Source: JAXIHJ01 sp034189755 (GTDB lineage: Bacteria; Planctomycetota; Phycisphaerae; SM23-33). Taken from it: 22,475 nucleotides of DNA. Numbering within the stretch: the first letter of the stretch is position 1; each line of letters opens with the position of its first letter. Location: assembly GCA_034189755.1 (NCBI GenBank), contig JAXIHJ010000139.1:1-22475 (forward strand). Direction: 5' to 3'. The notes under the pieces were generated by a model that was not told where the DNA came from, made no database searches, and saw nothing but the letters and a program-made list of their open reading frames with translations. Made by a program: the position numbers and the translations under genes. Positions 7,385 to 15,800 of the stretch are shown here, one piece after another.

Positions 7385-7413
7385 ATTATAGAAACACCGC
7401 CGCCGATTCACAA
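7385..7413 (-). promoter_or_regulatory. Sigma70-type promoter for nudix gene (leaderless start)
   Basis: On the minus strand TTGTGA (7413-7408), a 17-base spacer and perfect TATAAT (7390-7385). The expected start point is about 7377-7379, touching the ATG at 7376-7374, so the mRNA would have little or no 5' leader. Confidence 0.6.
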
Positions 7414-7430
7414 TGCAGCGAGAAGCAAAT

Positions 7431-7513
7431 CCCGCTCCCTGCCGGTCGCGGCTAGTTAAATACCATGCGAACGTGATTCCGCCAATAACTAGCCGCGACC
7501 GGCAGGGAGCGGG
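7431..7513. repeat. Perfect 28-bp inverted repeat, AGCCGCGACC family
   Basis: Arms 7431-7458 and 7486-7513 are exact inverted copies of 28 bases (CCCGCTCCCTGCCGGTCGCG continuing to GCTAGTTA) around a 27-base loop. It lies in the divergent nudix/dxr region, upstream of both genes. A degenerate half copy is at 8816-8842 and a diverged full copy at 16148-16224. No coding capacity or transposase is associated with it. The form fits a REP/MITE-like small dispersed element. Confidence 0.9.
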
Positions 7514-7619
7514 AATAAGAACCACCAAAAATCACGTGCACCCGGCTTTGCGCTTGAGGTGCATGTATTGGTCGTTAAGATGGCCTTGTTTCGTTATTTC
7601 ATAAAGGGCAGGCGAAAAC

Positions 7620-8795
7620 GTGAAAACCAAGCGTGTGGCGATTCTTGGTTCGACCGGCAGTATTGGCCGGCAGAGTCTTGAGGTGGTTCGTGAGCTGCCC
7701 GGCATCTCGGTTTGCGCGCTTGCAGCCGGAAGCAACGAGGATCTGCTGGCCGAGCAGGCACGGGCCTCGGGCGCCGAGATCGTCGCCCTGGCCCGGCAGT
7801 CCGCCGACGCGCTGCGGGGCAAACTGCCGGCGGGCGTAAAGCTGATTGCGGGTCCGGAGGCTGCAACCGAACTCATCCGGCAGAGCCGGCCCGACGTGGT
7901 GCTCTCCGGCATAGTGGGCACGGCCGGGCTTAAACCGGCGCTGGCGGCCATCGACTGCGGCGCCACCCTTGCAATAGCCAACAAGGAAACGCTGGTAATG
8001 GCCGGGGCAATTGTCATGCCCGCCGCCCGCGACGCGGGCGTAGCCGTCCTGCCTGTGGACAGCGAGCATTCGGCCATCTTTCAGTGCCTCTCAGCCGGCA
8101 AGCGGCAGGAAGTGCAACGGGTAGTGATAACCGCCTCCGGCGGGGCGCTGCGCGACTGGGACGCCGAAGCGGTAAAGAACGCCACCGTCGAAGACGCACT
8201 GAACCATCCCACATGGAACATGGGCCGAAAGATTACCGTCGATTCGGCGACGCTGATTAACAAGGCGCTGGAGGTCGTCGAGGCCCACTGGCTGTTCGGC
8301 CTGTCGGCCGAGCAGATTGAAGTCGTGATTCATCCGGAGTCGATAGTTCATTCAGCCGTGGAGTTCTGCGATGGCTCGGTCATCGCGCAGATGGGTCGGC
8401 CTGACATGACAGGCCCTATTGCCTACGCGCTGAGCTACCCGGACCGGGCGGTCCGGCAGGTCGCCCCGCTTGACCTGCCGGCGCTGGGGGCGTTTACGTT
8501 TCGCCCGTGCGAGGGTCGCTTCGCGCGGGCGGTGCGGCTCGGCTACAACGTCATCCGCCGGGGCGGCGCAGCCGGCGCGGTGCTCAACAGCGCAAACGAG
8601 GCCGCCGTTGAAGCATTCCTCGACGGCAAGATTTGCTTCGGACAAATCGTGCCGATTGTCGAAGAGATATTGAACCGCTCGCCGCAAACGGGCGAAATAA
8701 ACCTTGAGGCGCTCATCGAGTCCGACCGGCGCGCACGACGAGAAGTAACCGAAATGACCGAAGCAGGGACCAAGAGATTGACGATTGATAATTGA
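7620..8795 (+). CDS. dxr: 1-deoxy-D-xylulose 5-phosphate reductoisomerase
   Basis: Second step of the MEP isoprenoid pathway: DXP to 2-C-methylerythritol 4-phosphate with NADPH and a divalent metal. It has 391 residues (E. coli 398). NADPH loop GSTGSIG is at 10-16. Metal ligands are Asp147 and Glu149 in VDSEHSA and Glu218 in NKALEVVEA. The substrate-binding residues are present in TASGG (171-175), VDSATLINK (207-215) and HPESIVHS. The start is GTG at 7620, preceded by AGGGCAGG. It is followed after 67 bases by rseP, a frequent bacterial neighbour. The last residues (KRLTIDN) and the stop come from an AT-rich palindromic segment, so the natural C-terminus may have been altered by a repeat. Confidence 0.97.
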   Translation: MKTKRVAILGSTGSIGRQSLEVVRELPGISVCALAAGSNEDLLAEQARASGAEIVALARQSADALRGKLPAGVKLIAGPEAATELIRQSRPDVVLSGIVGTAGLKPALAAIDCGATLAIANKETLVMAGAIVMPAARDAGVAVLPVDSEHSAIFQCLSAGKRQEVQRVVITASGGALRDWDAEAVKNATVEDALNHPTWNMGRKITVDSATLINKALEVVEAHWLFGLSAEQIEVVIHPESIVHSAVEFCDGSVIAQMGRPDMTGPIAYALSYPDRAVRQVAPLDLPALGAFTFRPCEGRFARAVRLGYNVIRRGGAAGAVLNSANEAAVEAFLDGKICFGQIVPIVEEILNRSPQTGEINLEALIESDRRARREVTEMTEAGTKRLTIDN

Positions 8796-8808
8796 CAATT
8801 GTCAATTA
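8789..8808. repeat. 20-bp perfect palindrome over the dxr stop
   Basis: TAATTGACAATTGTCAATTA is identical to its reverse complement and contains the dxr TGA (8793-8795). It is AT-rich, unlike the flanking coding DNA, and it is followed directly by the half copy of the AGCCGCGA repeat. A role as terminator is unlikely because the stem is weak. Confidence 0.75.
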
Positions 8809-8815
8809 CGAATTC

Positions 8816-8842
8816 AACTAGCCGCGACCGGAAGGGAACGGG
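8816..8842 (+). repeat. Half copy of the AGCCGCGACC repeat between dxr and rseP
   Basis: AACTAGCCGCGACCGGAAGG plus GAACGGG matches the right arm at 7487-7513 in 25 of 27 positions. No inverted partner arm is present, so this looks like a decayed or single-arm copy. Confidence 0.75.
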
Positions 8843-8862
8843 TTTAAAGGAACGCGGAATAA

Positions 8863-10824
8863 ATGAATACACTAGCTTCGGAAATAATTTATTTCTGGTC
8901 GCAGTGGCTTGGGCCGATCCTGATGTTCGCCATCGGGCTTGGGATGGTCGTGTTCATCCATGAGCTGGGGCATTTTCTGGCGGCCAGGTGCGTGGGGATC
9001 AAGGTCGAGCGGTTCGCTTTGGGTTTCGGCCCGAGGCTGTTCGGGTTTAAGTGGGGTCAGACCGACTATTGCGTAAGTCTCATTCCACTGGGCGGCTATA
9101 TCAAAATGCTTGGCCAGGAGGACTTCGCGCCGCTGAAAGAAGACGAAAAGCCCGATCCGCGTTCTTTCATGGCCAAGTCCGTCGGCGCCCGGTTTTTTGT
9201 CATCGCAGCCGGGGTAGTCATGAACGTAATATTCGCGGCCGGACTGTTCATTACCGTCGGGCTGACCGGCAAGGATTTTCCCGCCGCGGTGGTCGGAGGA
9301 ACTTCGCCTAGCTACCCCGCAAGCCAGGCGAAAATCACCTGGGCCGACGGCACGGAGGCGGCCGAAACCGGCTTCAAGCCCGGCGACAGAATTCTCGCCA
9401 TGGAAGGTGACAGCGTCCTGCTGGCTCTCAGCGGAGGGCACATCTCGCACTTCGATGAAATCGCCATGGTTGCCGCCCTGGCCGATCCGGACGAGCAGTA
9501 CACGTTCACCATCGAGCGTGACGTCGCCGGCCTGAAGCGAACAGGCAAGACGAAGATCGGCGTAAAGAAATCGACGGACGGGAAGAGGTACGTATTCGGC
9601 ATCGGCCAGGCGAGCGACCTGGCGTTCGGCAAGGCCCGCGGCCTGACTATCGACAGCCCATTCCGCAAGGGCGACCGCATAGTCGCTATCGACGGACAAG
9701 ACATTAAGCACTATTGGCAGGTCGGGGAGCTTGAGAACAGCTTAACCGGTAAGCCGGTAACTGTTGCGATCCGCCGTGACGGGCAGGAAAAGACAGTAGA
9801 AATCCGGCCGGCGCTGTTCCGTAAAGACGACGCCGAACTGTTGAGCATCCTTGGCATGGCGCCGCGTGTGCGAGTTGTCGCGGTGGTCGCTGGCTCATCA
9901 GCCGACAAGGCCGGCCTGAAGCCTGGCGATATCATCGTCGGCTACGGCGACCGCGGCGCACCTAGCCACCAGCAGTTGCTCGGCATCAACGAGGCCGTCG
10001 CCGGCGAAGGTACGAACATCATCGTCCAGCGCGGCGGCGAGACAAAATCCTTCTGGATCGTGCCCAAGCAACGGGCCAACGGCGCCCGGATCGGCATAGT
10101 GGTAACCCCGGACATCATGAACCCCGTCGTCGCGAAGGTAGTCAAAGGCTCGACGGCGGAGAAACTCGGCATCGTGCCCGGCGCGAGAATCACCGCAGTC
10201 AACGGCCGGGCCGTCGAAAGCTGGACCGGCGTGTACAATGCGATGAAAGATTCAGACGGCGGGAAGCTGGCCGTTACCTACCGGCTCGGCGCACAGACAA
10301 AAACCGCCGAACCGGCGAAGCTGGACGAGTCCGAATTTTCCGCGGGCGATTACCGATTCTTCATCTTTAGCGGCGACATGCCCTTCAAGCCGCTGATGAT
10401 ACGCATTCAGAAGAAAAACCCACTGGCGGCGCTGGCCTGGGGCGGGCGCGAGACACTCCGCATTATACTCTCAACCTACATCAGCCTGCGGAGCCTGGTC
10501 CTCGGCAACGTTTCGACGGAAGAAATGAGGGGCCTGGTGGGCATCGGCAGCCTGGCGATTGAGGTCGGTCGCGAAAGACCCTTGATTGATTTTGTATATT
10601 TTATGGCCTTTATCTCGACGGCCCTGGCTGTGTTCAACTTCCTGCCGATACCGGTGATGGACGGCGGACACGCGGTGTTCCTGCTCATCGAAAAGATTCG
10701 CGGCAAGCCCGTTTCAGTGAAGATTATGAACATCGTCCAGTTCATCGGGCTGGCGCTGCTCGGGTTGATTTTCGTGCTGGTTACCTGGCAGGACATCGCC
10801 CGGTGGCTTGACAGTCTCTGGTAA
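8863..10824 (+). CDS. rseP: RseP-type site-2 zinc metalloprotease, long form
   Basis: Intramembrane M50B protease that cleaves anti-sigma factors and remnant signal peptides. It has 653 residues, about 200 more than E. coli RseP (450). TM1 carries HELGH at 33-37 (zinc ligands His33 and His37, Glu34 catalytic). TM2 is about 109-133. Four PDZ-like blocks are recognised by their GDRI/GDII-type loops: ETGFKPGDRILAMEGD (168-183), SPFRKGDRIVAIDGQD (265-280), AGLKPGDIIVGYGDRG (350-365) and LGIVPGARITAVNGRA (435-450). The C-terminal membrane part has NFLPIPVMDGG (592-602), whose Asp600 is the third zinc ligand, and a last helix at 622-641. ATG at 8863 is preceded by AAAGGAA. It follows dxr and converges on gdhA. 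Confidence 0.95.
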   Translation: MNTLASEIIYFWSQWLGPILMFAIGLGMVVFIHELGHFLAARCVGIKVERFALGFGPRLFGFKWGQTDYCVSLIPLGGYIKMLGQEDFAPLKEDEKPDPRSFMAKSVGARFFVIAAGVVMNVIFAAGLFITVGLTGKDFPAAVVGGTSPSYPASQAKITWADGTEAAETGFKPGDRILAMEGDSVLLALSGGHISHFDEIAMVAALADPDEQYTFTIERDVAGLKRTGKTKIGVKKSTDGKRYVFGIGQASDLAFGKARGLTIDSPFRKGDRIVAIDGQDIKHYWQVGELENSLTGKPVTVAIRRDGQEKTVEIRPALFRKDDAELLSILGMAPRVRVVAVVAGSSADKAGLKPGDIIVGYGDRGAPSHQQLLGINEAVAGEGTNIIVQRGGETKSFWIVPKQRANGARIGIVVTPDIMNPVVAKVVKGSTAEKLGIVPGARITAVNGRAVESWTGVYNAMKDSDGGKLAVTYRLGAQTKTAEPAKLDESEFSAGDYRFFIFSGDMPFKPLMIRIQKKNPLAALAWGGRETLRIILSTYISLRSLVLGNVSTEEMRGLVGIGSLAIEVGRERPLIDFVYFMAFISTALAVFNFLPIPVMDGGHAVFLLIEKIRGKPVSVKIMNIVQFIGLALLGLIFVLVTWQDIARWLDSLW

Positions 10825-10843
10825 GTCACGACCAGGTCAAAAG

Positions 10844-10966
10844 AATCGACCCCCTACCCGCTTCAGCGGACAAGGGGCCGATTGGTCGCTTCTGAAGATG
10901 CGAGGGACTTTCGCTCCGCCGCCCGGACGCGAAAAGACCCGTTCGCAGCCCAAATGAGGTTTTGGG
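10844..10966. other. Structured gap between convergent rseP and gdhA
   Basis: The 149-base gap holds nested hairpins. AATCGaCCCC (10844-10853) pairs with GGGGcCGATT (10874-10883) apart from one mismatch, and encloses the short hairpin CCGC-TTCA-GCGG (10858-10869). Further on, CCCAAA (10949-10954) and TTTGGG (10961-10966) form a 6-bp stem. None is followed by a proper T-run, so a bidirectional terminator is plausible but not proven; a small RNA cannot be excluded. Confidence 0.45.
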
Positions 10967-10973
10967 ATGGCTT

Positions 10974-12317
10974 CTAGACGACTCCTTGCGCCCTCATGGC
11001 TTCGGCGACCTTGAGGAAACCGGCGATATTAGCGCCTGCTGCAAGGTTGTCTTTTGCGCCATATTCCTCGGCCACTCCAACACATTGATCGTAAACGGCG
11101 TCCATAATGTCATGCAGCCGCTTGTCCACTTCCTCAAACGTCCAACTGATTCTCATCGAGTTCTGGCTCATTTCCAGGGCGCTGGTGGCCACCCCGCCCG
11201 CGTTTGCCGCTTTCGCCGGGCCGAACGACACGTTGTTGTCATGGAAAACCTTGATTGCCTCCGGCGTGCATGGCATATTCGCACCTTCGCCGACGGCGAT
11301 ACAACCGTTAGTTGCCAGCGTTTGTGCAGTCTTGGCGTCAATCTCGTTTTCCGTAGCGGACGGCAGCGCAACGTCGCACGGCACGGTCCAGATGCCCTGC
11401 CAGCCATCGTGGTATCCGGCGTCAGTGTGGGCGTTGACGTATTCCTTGATCCGGCCTCGCTGCACCTCTTTGATCTGCCGGACGGTATCCAGGTTGATTC
11501 CACGTTCGTCCACTACGTATCCGCTGCTGTCGGACAGGGCAATGACGTTTGCGCCTAGTTCCTGGCACTTTTGAATTGCATAGATCGCTACGTTGCCGCT
11601 GCCGGAGACGACGACCTTTCGGCCCTTCCAGTCGACGTTGCGGTCCTGGAGCATTCGAGAGACGAAATAAACCAAACCGTAGCCGGTCGCCTCGGTCCGC
11701 ACAAGCGAACCACCCCAGCCGATGCCCTTGCCGGTCAGTACACCGGTAAAGGTGTTGGAAAGCTTCTTGTACTGGCCGAAGAGATAACCGATTTCCCGGC
11801 TACCCACGCCGATATCGCCAGCAGGAATGTCGGTGTCCGGACCGACGTGTCGAAAAAGCTCACTCATGAAACTCTGGCAGAATCGCATGACTTCCAAGTC
11901 ACTCTTGCCCTTGGGGTCGAAGTCGCTGCCGCCTTTGCCGCCGCCGATCGGCGTGGTGGTCAGAGCGTTCTTGAAAATCTGCTCGAAGCCCAGAAACTTG
12001 ATAATCCCCAGGTAGACCGAGGGGTGAAAACGCAGCCCGCCTTTGTACGGGCCGATCGCGCTGTTGAACTCCACACGAAAGCCGCGATTGACCCGGACCT
12101 CGCCCTTGTCATCCACCCACGGCACGCGAAAAATAATCTGCCGTTCAGGCTCAACCATCCGCTCGACGATCCCGGCCTTTGCAAACTCCGGGTGGCGGTC
12201 AACGACAACCGCGACCGACTCGGCCACCTCTCGCACGGCCTGGTGAAATTCAACCTCGCCGGAATTCCGTGAAGTAACCGTTTCCAAAACCTTTTCAACA
12301 AATGCGCTTTTCGCCAT
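10974..12317 (-). CDS. gdhA: NADP-type glutamate dehydrogenase
   Basis: Interconverts 2-oxoglutarate plus ammonium and glutamate. It has 447 residues, the same length as E. coli GdhA, and is of the hexameric, small-subunit type. Substrate site GPYKGGLRFHPS (89-100) includes Lys92. The catalytic stretch TPIGGGKGGSDFDPKGKSD (122-140) holds Lys128. GDIGVGSREIGYL follows, and the dinucleotide loop SGSGNVAIYA lies at roughly 235-246. Coenzyme preference (NADP) is inferred from overall similarity to the biosynthetic class. ATG at 12317 has AAAGGAAC upstream. The gene stands alone: rseP converges at its 3' end, and a divergent tRNA gene lies about 270 bases from its start. Confidence 0.97.
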   Translation of the reverse strand: MAKSAFVEKVLETVTSRNSGEVEFHQAVREVAESVAVVVDRHPEFAKAGIVERMVEPERQIIFRVPWVDDKGEVRVNRGFRVEFNSAIGPYKGGLRFHPSVYLGIIKFLGFEQIFKNALTTTPIGGGKGGSDFDPKGKSDLEVMRFCQSFMSELFRHVGPDTDIPAGDIGVGSREIGYLFGQYKKLSNTFTGVLTGKGIGWGGSLVRTEATGYGLVYFVSRMLQDRNVDWKGRKVVVSGSGNVAIYAIQKCQELGANVIALSDSSGYVVDERGINLDTVRQIKEVQRGRIKEYVNAHTDAGYHDGWQGIWTVPCDVALPSATENEIDAKTAQTLATNGCIAVGEGANMPCTPEAIKVFHDNNVSFGPAKAANAGGVATSALEMSQNSMRISWTFEEVDKRLHDIMDAVYDQCVGVAEEYGAKDNLAAGANIAGFLKVAEAMRAQGVV

Positions 12318-12587
12318 TATGCTGTTCCTTTAGCTATTTCCCAAAGGTCCCTCAACCCGCAGCCTTACGAGGCCTACTTGATCCACCCGCCACCCGTAAA
12401 AATACCCAGTTACGGCACAAGAATAAACATTATGAATGCTAATATGAACGTATGCGTTCGCTTATACCAAAACCCTTCTGTTTACAACCCAAGATATGAA
12501 ACCCGGCACTGCCTGACAAGGTTCGGTGAGTTTTGTTTGGGACGGCTCTTGCGTTTGCGGATTTTCAAAATACACTGTCTGTTTTCG
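12318..12587. other. Intergenic region between gdhA and tRNA-Leu
   Basis: This 270-base gap is more AT-rich than the genes around it. It holds the tRNA promoter at its right end and a small hairpin GAACG-TATG-CGTTC (12446-12459) in its middle. I found no convincing gdhA promoter and no reading frame worth calling. Confidence 0.5.
12549..12576 (+). promoter_or_regulatory. Probable promoter of tRNA-Leu
   Basis: TTGCGT (12549-12554), a 16-base spacer and TACACT (12571-12576). The predicted start lies a few bases before the tRNA 5' end at 12588. Match quality is moderate. Confidence 0.4.
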
Positions 12588-12673
12588 GCCGGAGTGGCGG
12601 AATTGGCAGACGCGCAGGATTCAAAATCCTGTCAGGTTCACCCCTGGTGTGGGTTCGATTCCCACCTCCGGCA
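12588..12673 (+). tRNA. tRNA-Leu, anticodon CAA
   Basis: 86-nucleotide class II tRNA. Acceptor stem GCCGGAG (12588-12594) pairs fully with CTCCGGC (12666-12672), with A at 12673 as discriminator. The D region has TGGCGGAATTGGCAGACGC as in leucine tRNAs. The anticodon stem CAGGA/TCCTG closes the loop TTCAAAA, giving anticodon CAA (reads UUG). A long variable arm follows, then the T arm GTGGG-TTCGATT-CCCAC. The 3' CCA is not encoded (GTT follows), so it must be added after transcription. Confidence 0.96.
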
Positions 12674-12733
12674 GTTACACAGGCCGGCCGACCCAGCTGA
12701 ACCCGCCAAAAAAATCTACACTCGGAACATATC

Positions 12734-12762
12734 TTCGGGCCACCTGCTGCGTTTGATATAAT
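12734..12762 (+). promoter_or_regulatory. Extended -10 promoter for the 1111-residue protein gene
   Basis: TGATATAAT (12754-12762) is a TGn-TATAAT extended -10. The -35 position 17 bases upstream (TTCGGG, 12734-12739) is poor, as is common with extended -10 promoters. Predicted start near 12769, about 33 bases before the ATG at 12802. Confidence 0.6.
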
Positions 12763-12801
12763 AAGGGCGCGTGTTTTTCGCGCCGGCGGCAGGGCTGCAA
12801 C

Positions 12802-15800
12802 ATGACCACGCTGAACAATTATCGGGCAATGGACCACATCCTTCAGCAGTTGGCCGCCGTCCGCATGCGTCGTTGGTGGCTGAAGGTTCTGACCGCCCTT
12901 CTGACGGTGGCGGCCGTAGTGCCGGGCGGCGTCTGCATAGTGGCAGTCCTGGCCGGTTACTGGCCCGGCCAGCCTCCGCCGGCGGTGCGATGGATGCTGC
13001 TTGCCGCCGTTTGCCTGCTCTGGGCCGTTGCGCTGGGGCGGGTGCTAAAGCGGCTGCTGTTCACTCGACAGAACCCCGCCCAGACGGCCAGGCTGGTCGA
13101 AGAGGCCATGCCGTCGCTGCGAAACGACCTGATAAACTCCGTGCTGCTCAGCCGCGACCGCGACCAGCCCAGCCCGGAATTGGTCCACGCGGCGATTTGC
13201 GAAGCCGACCTCCGCGCCGAGCGGGCGGACCTGAACAAGAGCCTGTCGCTTAAGCCGCTGAAACGATGGTCGCTGGCGGCGGGCATCTCGGCGCTGCTGT
13301 TGGCTGCGATGGCGACCTTCCAGCCGGCTGCGTGCAAGCGCGGGCTGCTGGCTGTCTTCGCCCCACGCAGCTTCGTGCCGACGTTCGGAACGGTCAGGCT
13401 GCTGCACATCGCCCCGGGCGAGACGCGCATCTTCGCCGGCCAGCCGGTTACCGTCGTAGCGAAGATCGAAAACGAGCGGGGTGAACCACTCCGGGCCGAG
13501 GTCGTTATCGACGGGCGGACGCCCCGTCCCATGCTTGCCGGCGGCGGCAACACCACGTTCAGATGCCCGCTTGGGCCGGTCCATCAGACGCTGCGCTACG
13601 CCGTGCTGATAGGTGATTCGCGCTGGCCGGCCGAGAAGGCCTTCTACCAAATCACCGCCCTGAAGCGCGTGGAGCTTGAGGGGCTGGACCTTAAATACGA
13701 ATACCCGCCCTACACCGCCATGGAGACCAGGACCGTCCGCAATGCTTCGGGCGAAATCGAGGCCCCGATCGGCAGCCGGGTCATCCTTACGCTGCGTGTC
13801 TCGGCGGCTGTGCCCGCGGTCATCGCCGAATTCGATCGCGGCTCGCCCGTTCGGATGAAGGCCTCGCCCGATAACCGTTCGTTCTGGACCGCGATTACCG
13901 TACTCGACGACGGGGCCTATCGGCTCGTGATGAAAGACGCCGACGGAGCGACGCTACAGCAGTTTCCCGACGCTGCGGCGGCGAGCGGCAGGCTGGAGAC
14001 CTACAGCGCAGCCGGCCGGGCAATTATGAAAGGCACCTACCGCATCCACGCAATACCCGACTCACCCCCTCGGATTAAGTTCGTAGCGCCCAATCGCGAC
14101 GTTACAGCCGCCCCGGGTGGTGCGGTCGAAACTCGTATTCGTCTCCGCGACGACCACGCCGTAGCCACATCGCAATTCTTCATAGGCCCCGAAGGCCAAC
14201 CGCCTGCCGAGGCGGGCGATTTCAAACCGCCGCGCGGCGTTAAGCTGGCGGAGTTCGACTATCGCATACACGTGCCTGAGCAATCCTCCGAAGGCGACGT
14301 ACTTTTCTACCATGCCACGGCCGTGGACAACCGCAATCTGCCGACCATCGGCGGGCCGCAAACCTCCCAGTCGTCAAAATTCAAAATCACCGTACAGGAC
14401 GCCGCCAAGGTCGCCGCCGAGAGCGCCGAAAGATACGAGCACATCCGCAGGAAACTGCTGGCCATCCTCGAAATGCAGAACTCCGAGCGCGTCAACACGC
14501 TCATCTGCCGGCATAAGCACACCACCTGCTCGCAGGTCGTCGTTACCGCCGGTCGCATCCTGGCCGGCCAGCGGAAGATAAAGGCCGAACTGGCCGACCT
14601 CGCCGACGACGCCCGTGGCCTGTTCGACCGGAGTACGGTCTCTATTCAGCAGGCCGTCGCCTTGCTGGCCAACAACGAGGCCAGGCTCGCCGTCGACCAG
14701 GCGCAGGTGCTGGCGGCCCTGAAAGACCTTTCAGGCCGACGCAACGCCACCGCACTACTGGGTAAAACGCAGGACAAGATTATCGAGGTCCTCCAGACGC
14801 TGCTGGTTTGTCTGCCGTCGGCAGCCGGCGGGCAAAGACGCACCGAAACGGTCGGCGGCGACCTGCCGAACGACGTCAGGGACAGGCTCACCAGCCTCAG
14901 GCAAAACCTCGACAAATTCATCGACTCGCAGAAAAAACTGGTCCAGGCGTCGCAGCGGCTGGCGAAAAAACCCGTCGATGCCTTCACGCCGGAAGATATT
15001 AAACTGCTTCACGAGCTTCAGGCGGCCCAGGATAAATGGGAAAAATTCCTAAACGAACAGTTCACCGATTTCTCCAAGCTCGCCCGGCAGGACTTCTCGA
15101 ACCCGGTGCTGATGAAGGAACTGATCTCCGTCAAGAGCGACATAACGATGGCCAAAGACGCATTGAAGAAAGAGGCGATTGAGATCGCCACGGCCTTCGA
15201 GGATAACGGCATCGAGAACGCCAAGACGCTGACGGCCAACATCGAGAAATGGCTGCCCGACGAGCCTGACCGCCGCAAGTGGCAGATGGAAGACCTCGCC
15301 GCCGGGCAGGAGAACATCGAACAGGCGGAACTGCCGAGCGAGCTGGAAGACCTCGTCGGCGACCTGCTGGAGCAGGAAGAGGACCTCTTCGAGCGGGCCG
15401 ACGACATCACCAGCCAGTACGCCGGGAGTTTCGACAAGGGCGCCGGCTGGGATGCGATGGACGGGCCGATCTCCAGCATGAACGCCCAGGGCGTTACGGG
15501 CAATCAGCTTCCAAACACCAACGAGATGTCCGGGCGGTCCGGCGAGGGGCGAACGGGCAAATCCAGCGGCGAGTACGTCGAGGACAAGGCCGTCGGCAAG
15601 GGCGGGCGCCGCACGCCGACCCGGCTGACACCCGAACCGTTCTCGCGGGGACAGGTTAAGGACTTTTCCAAAGAGCCGCCCGGCGGCGCGACCGGCGGCG
15701 GCAAAATATCGGGCGCGGGCGCCGAGGGGCTGGAAGGCCCGCTGCCGCCGCCGCTGGCCAGGGAGCTTAAGCGCCTGGCAGGCCAGCAGGCGGTGCTGGT

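Noticed and set aside
6027..7391. 454-codon open frame on the plus strand
   Set aside because: Antisense across the rhomboid and nudix genes; composition rich in His/Pro/Arg, no recognisable motif.
10825..10973. SRP RNA, 6S RNA or other known ncRNA in the rseP/gdhA gap
   Set aside because: No recognisable SRP or 6S core motif; only short hairpins.
12446..12459. GAACG-TATG-CGTTC as a LexA-type operator upstream of gdhA or the tRNA
   Set aside because: The GAAC/GTTC half-sites are six bases apart instead of four, and no SOS gene is adjacent; a chance hairpin is more likely.
13145..13170. AGCCGCGACC sequence inside the 1111-residue gene as another repeat copy
   Set aside because: Only the short core matches, there are no flanking arms, and it is in frame coding Ser-Arg-Asp; a chance match.
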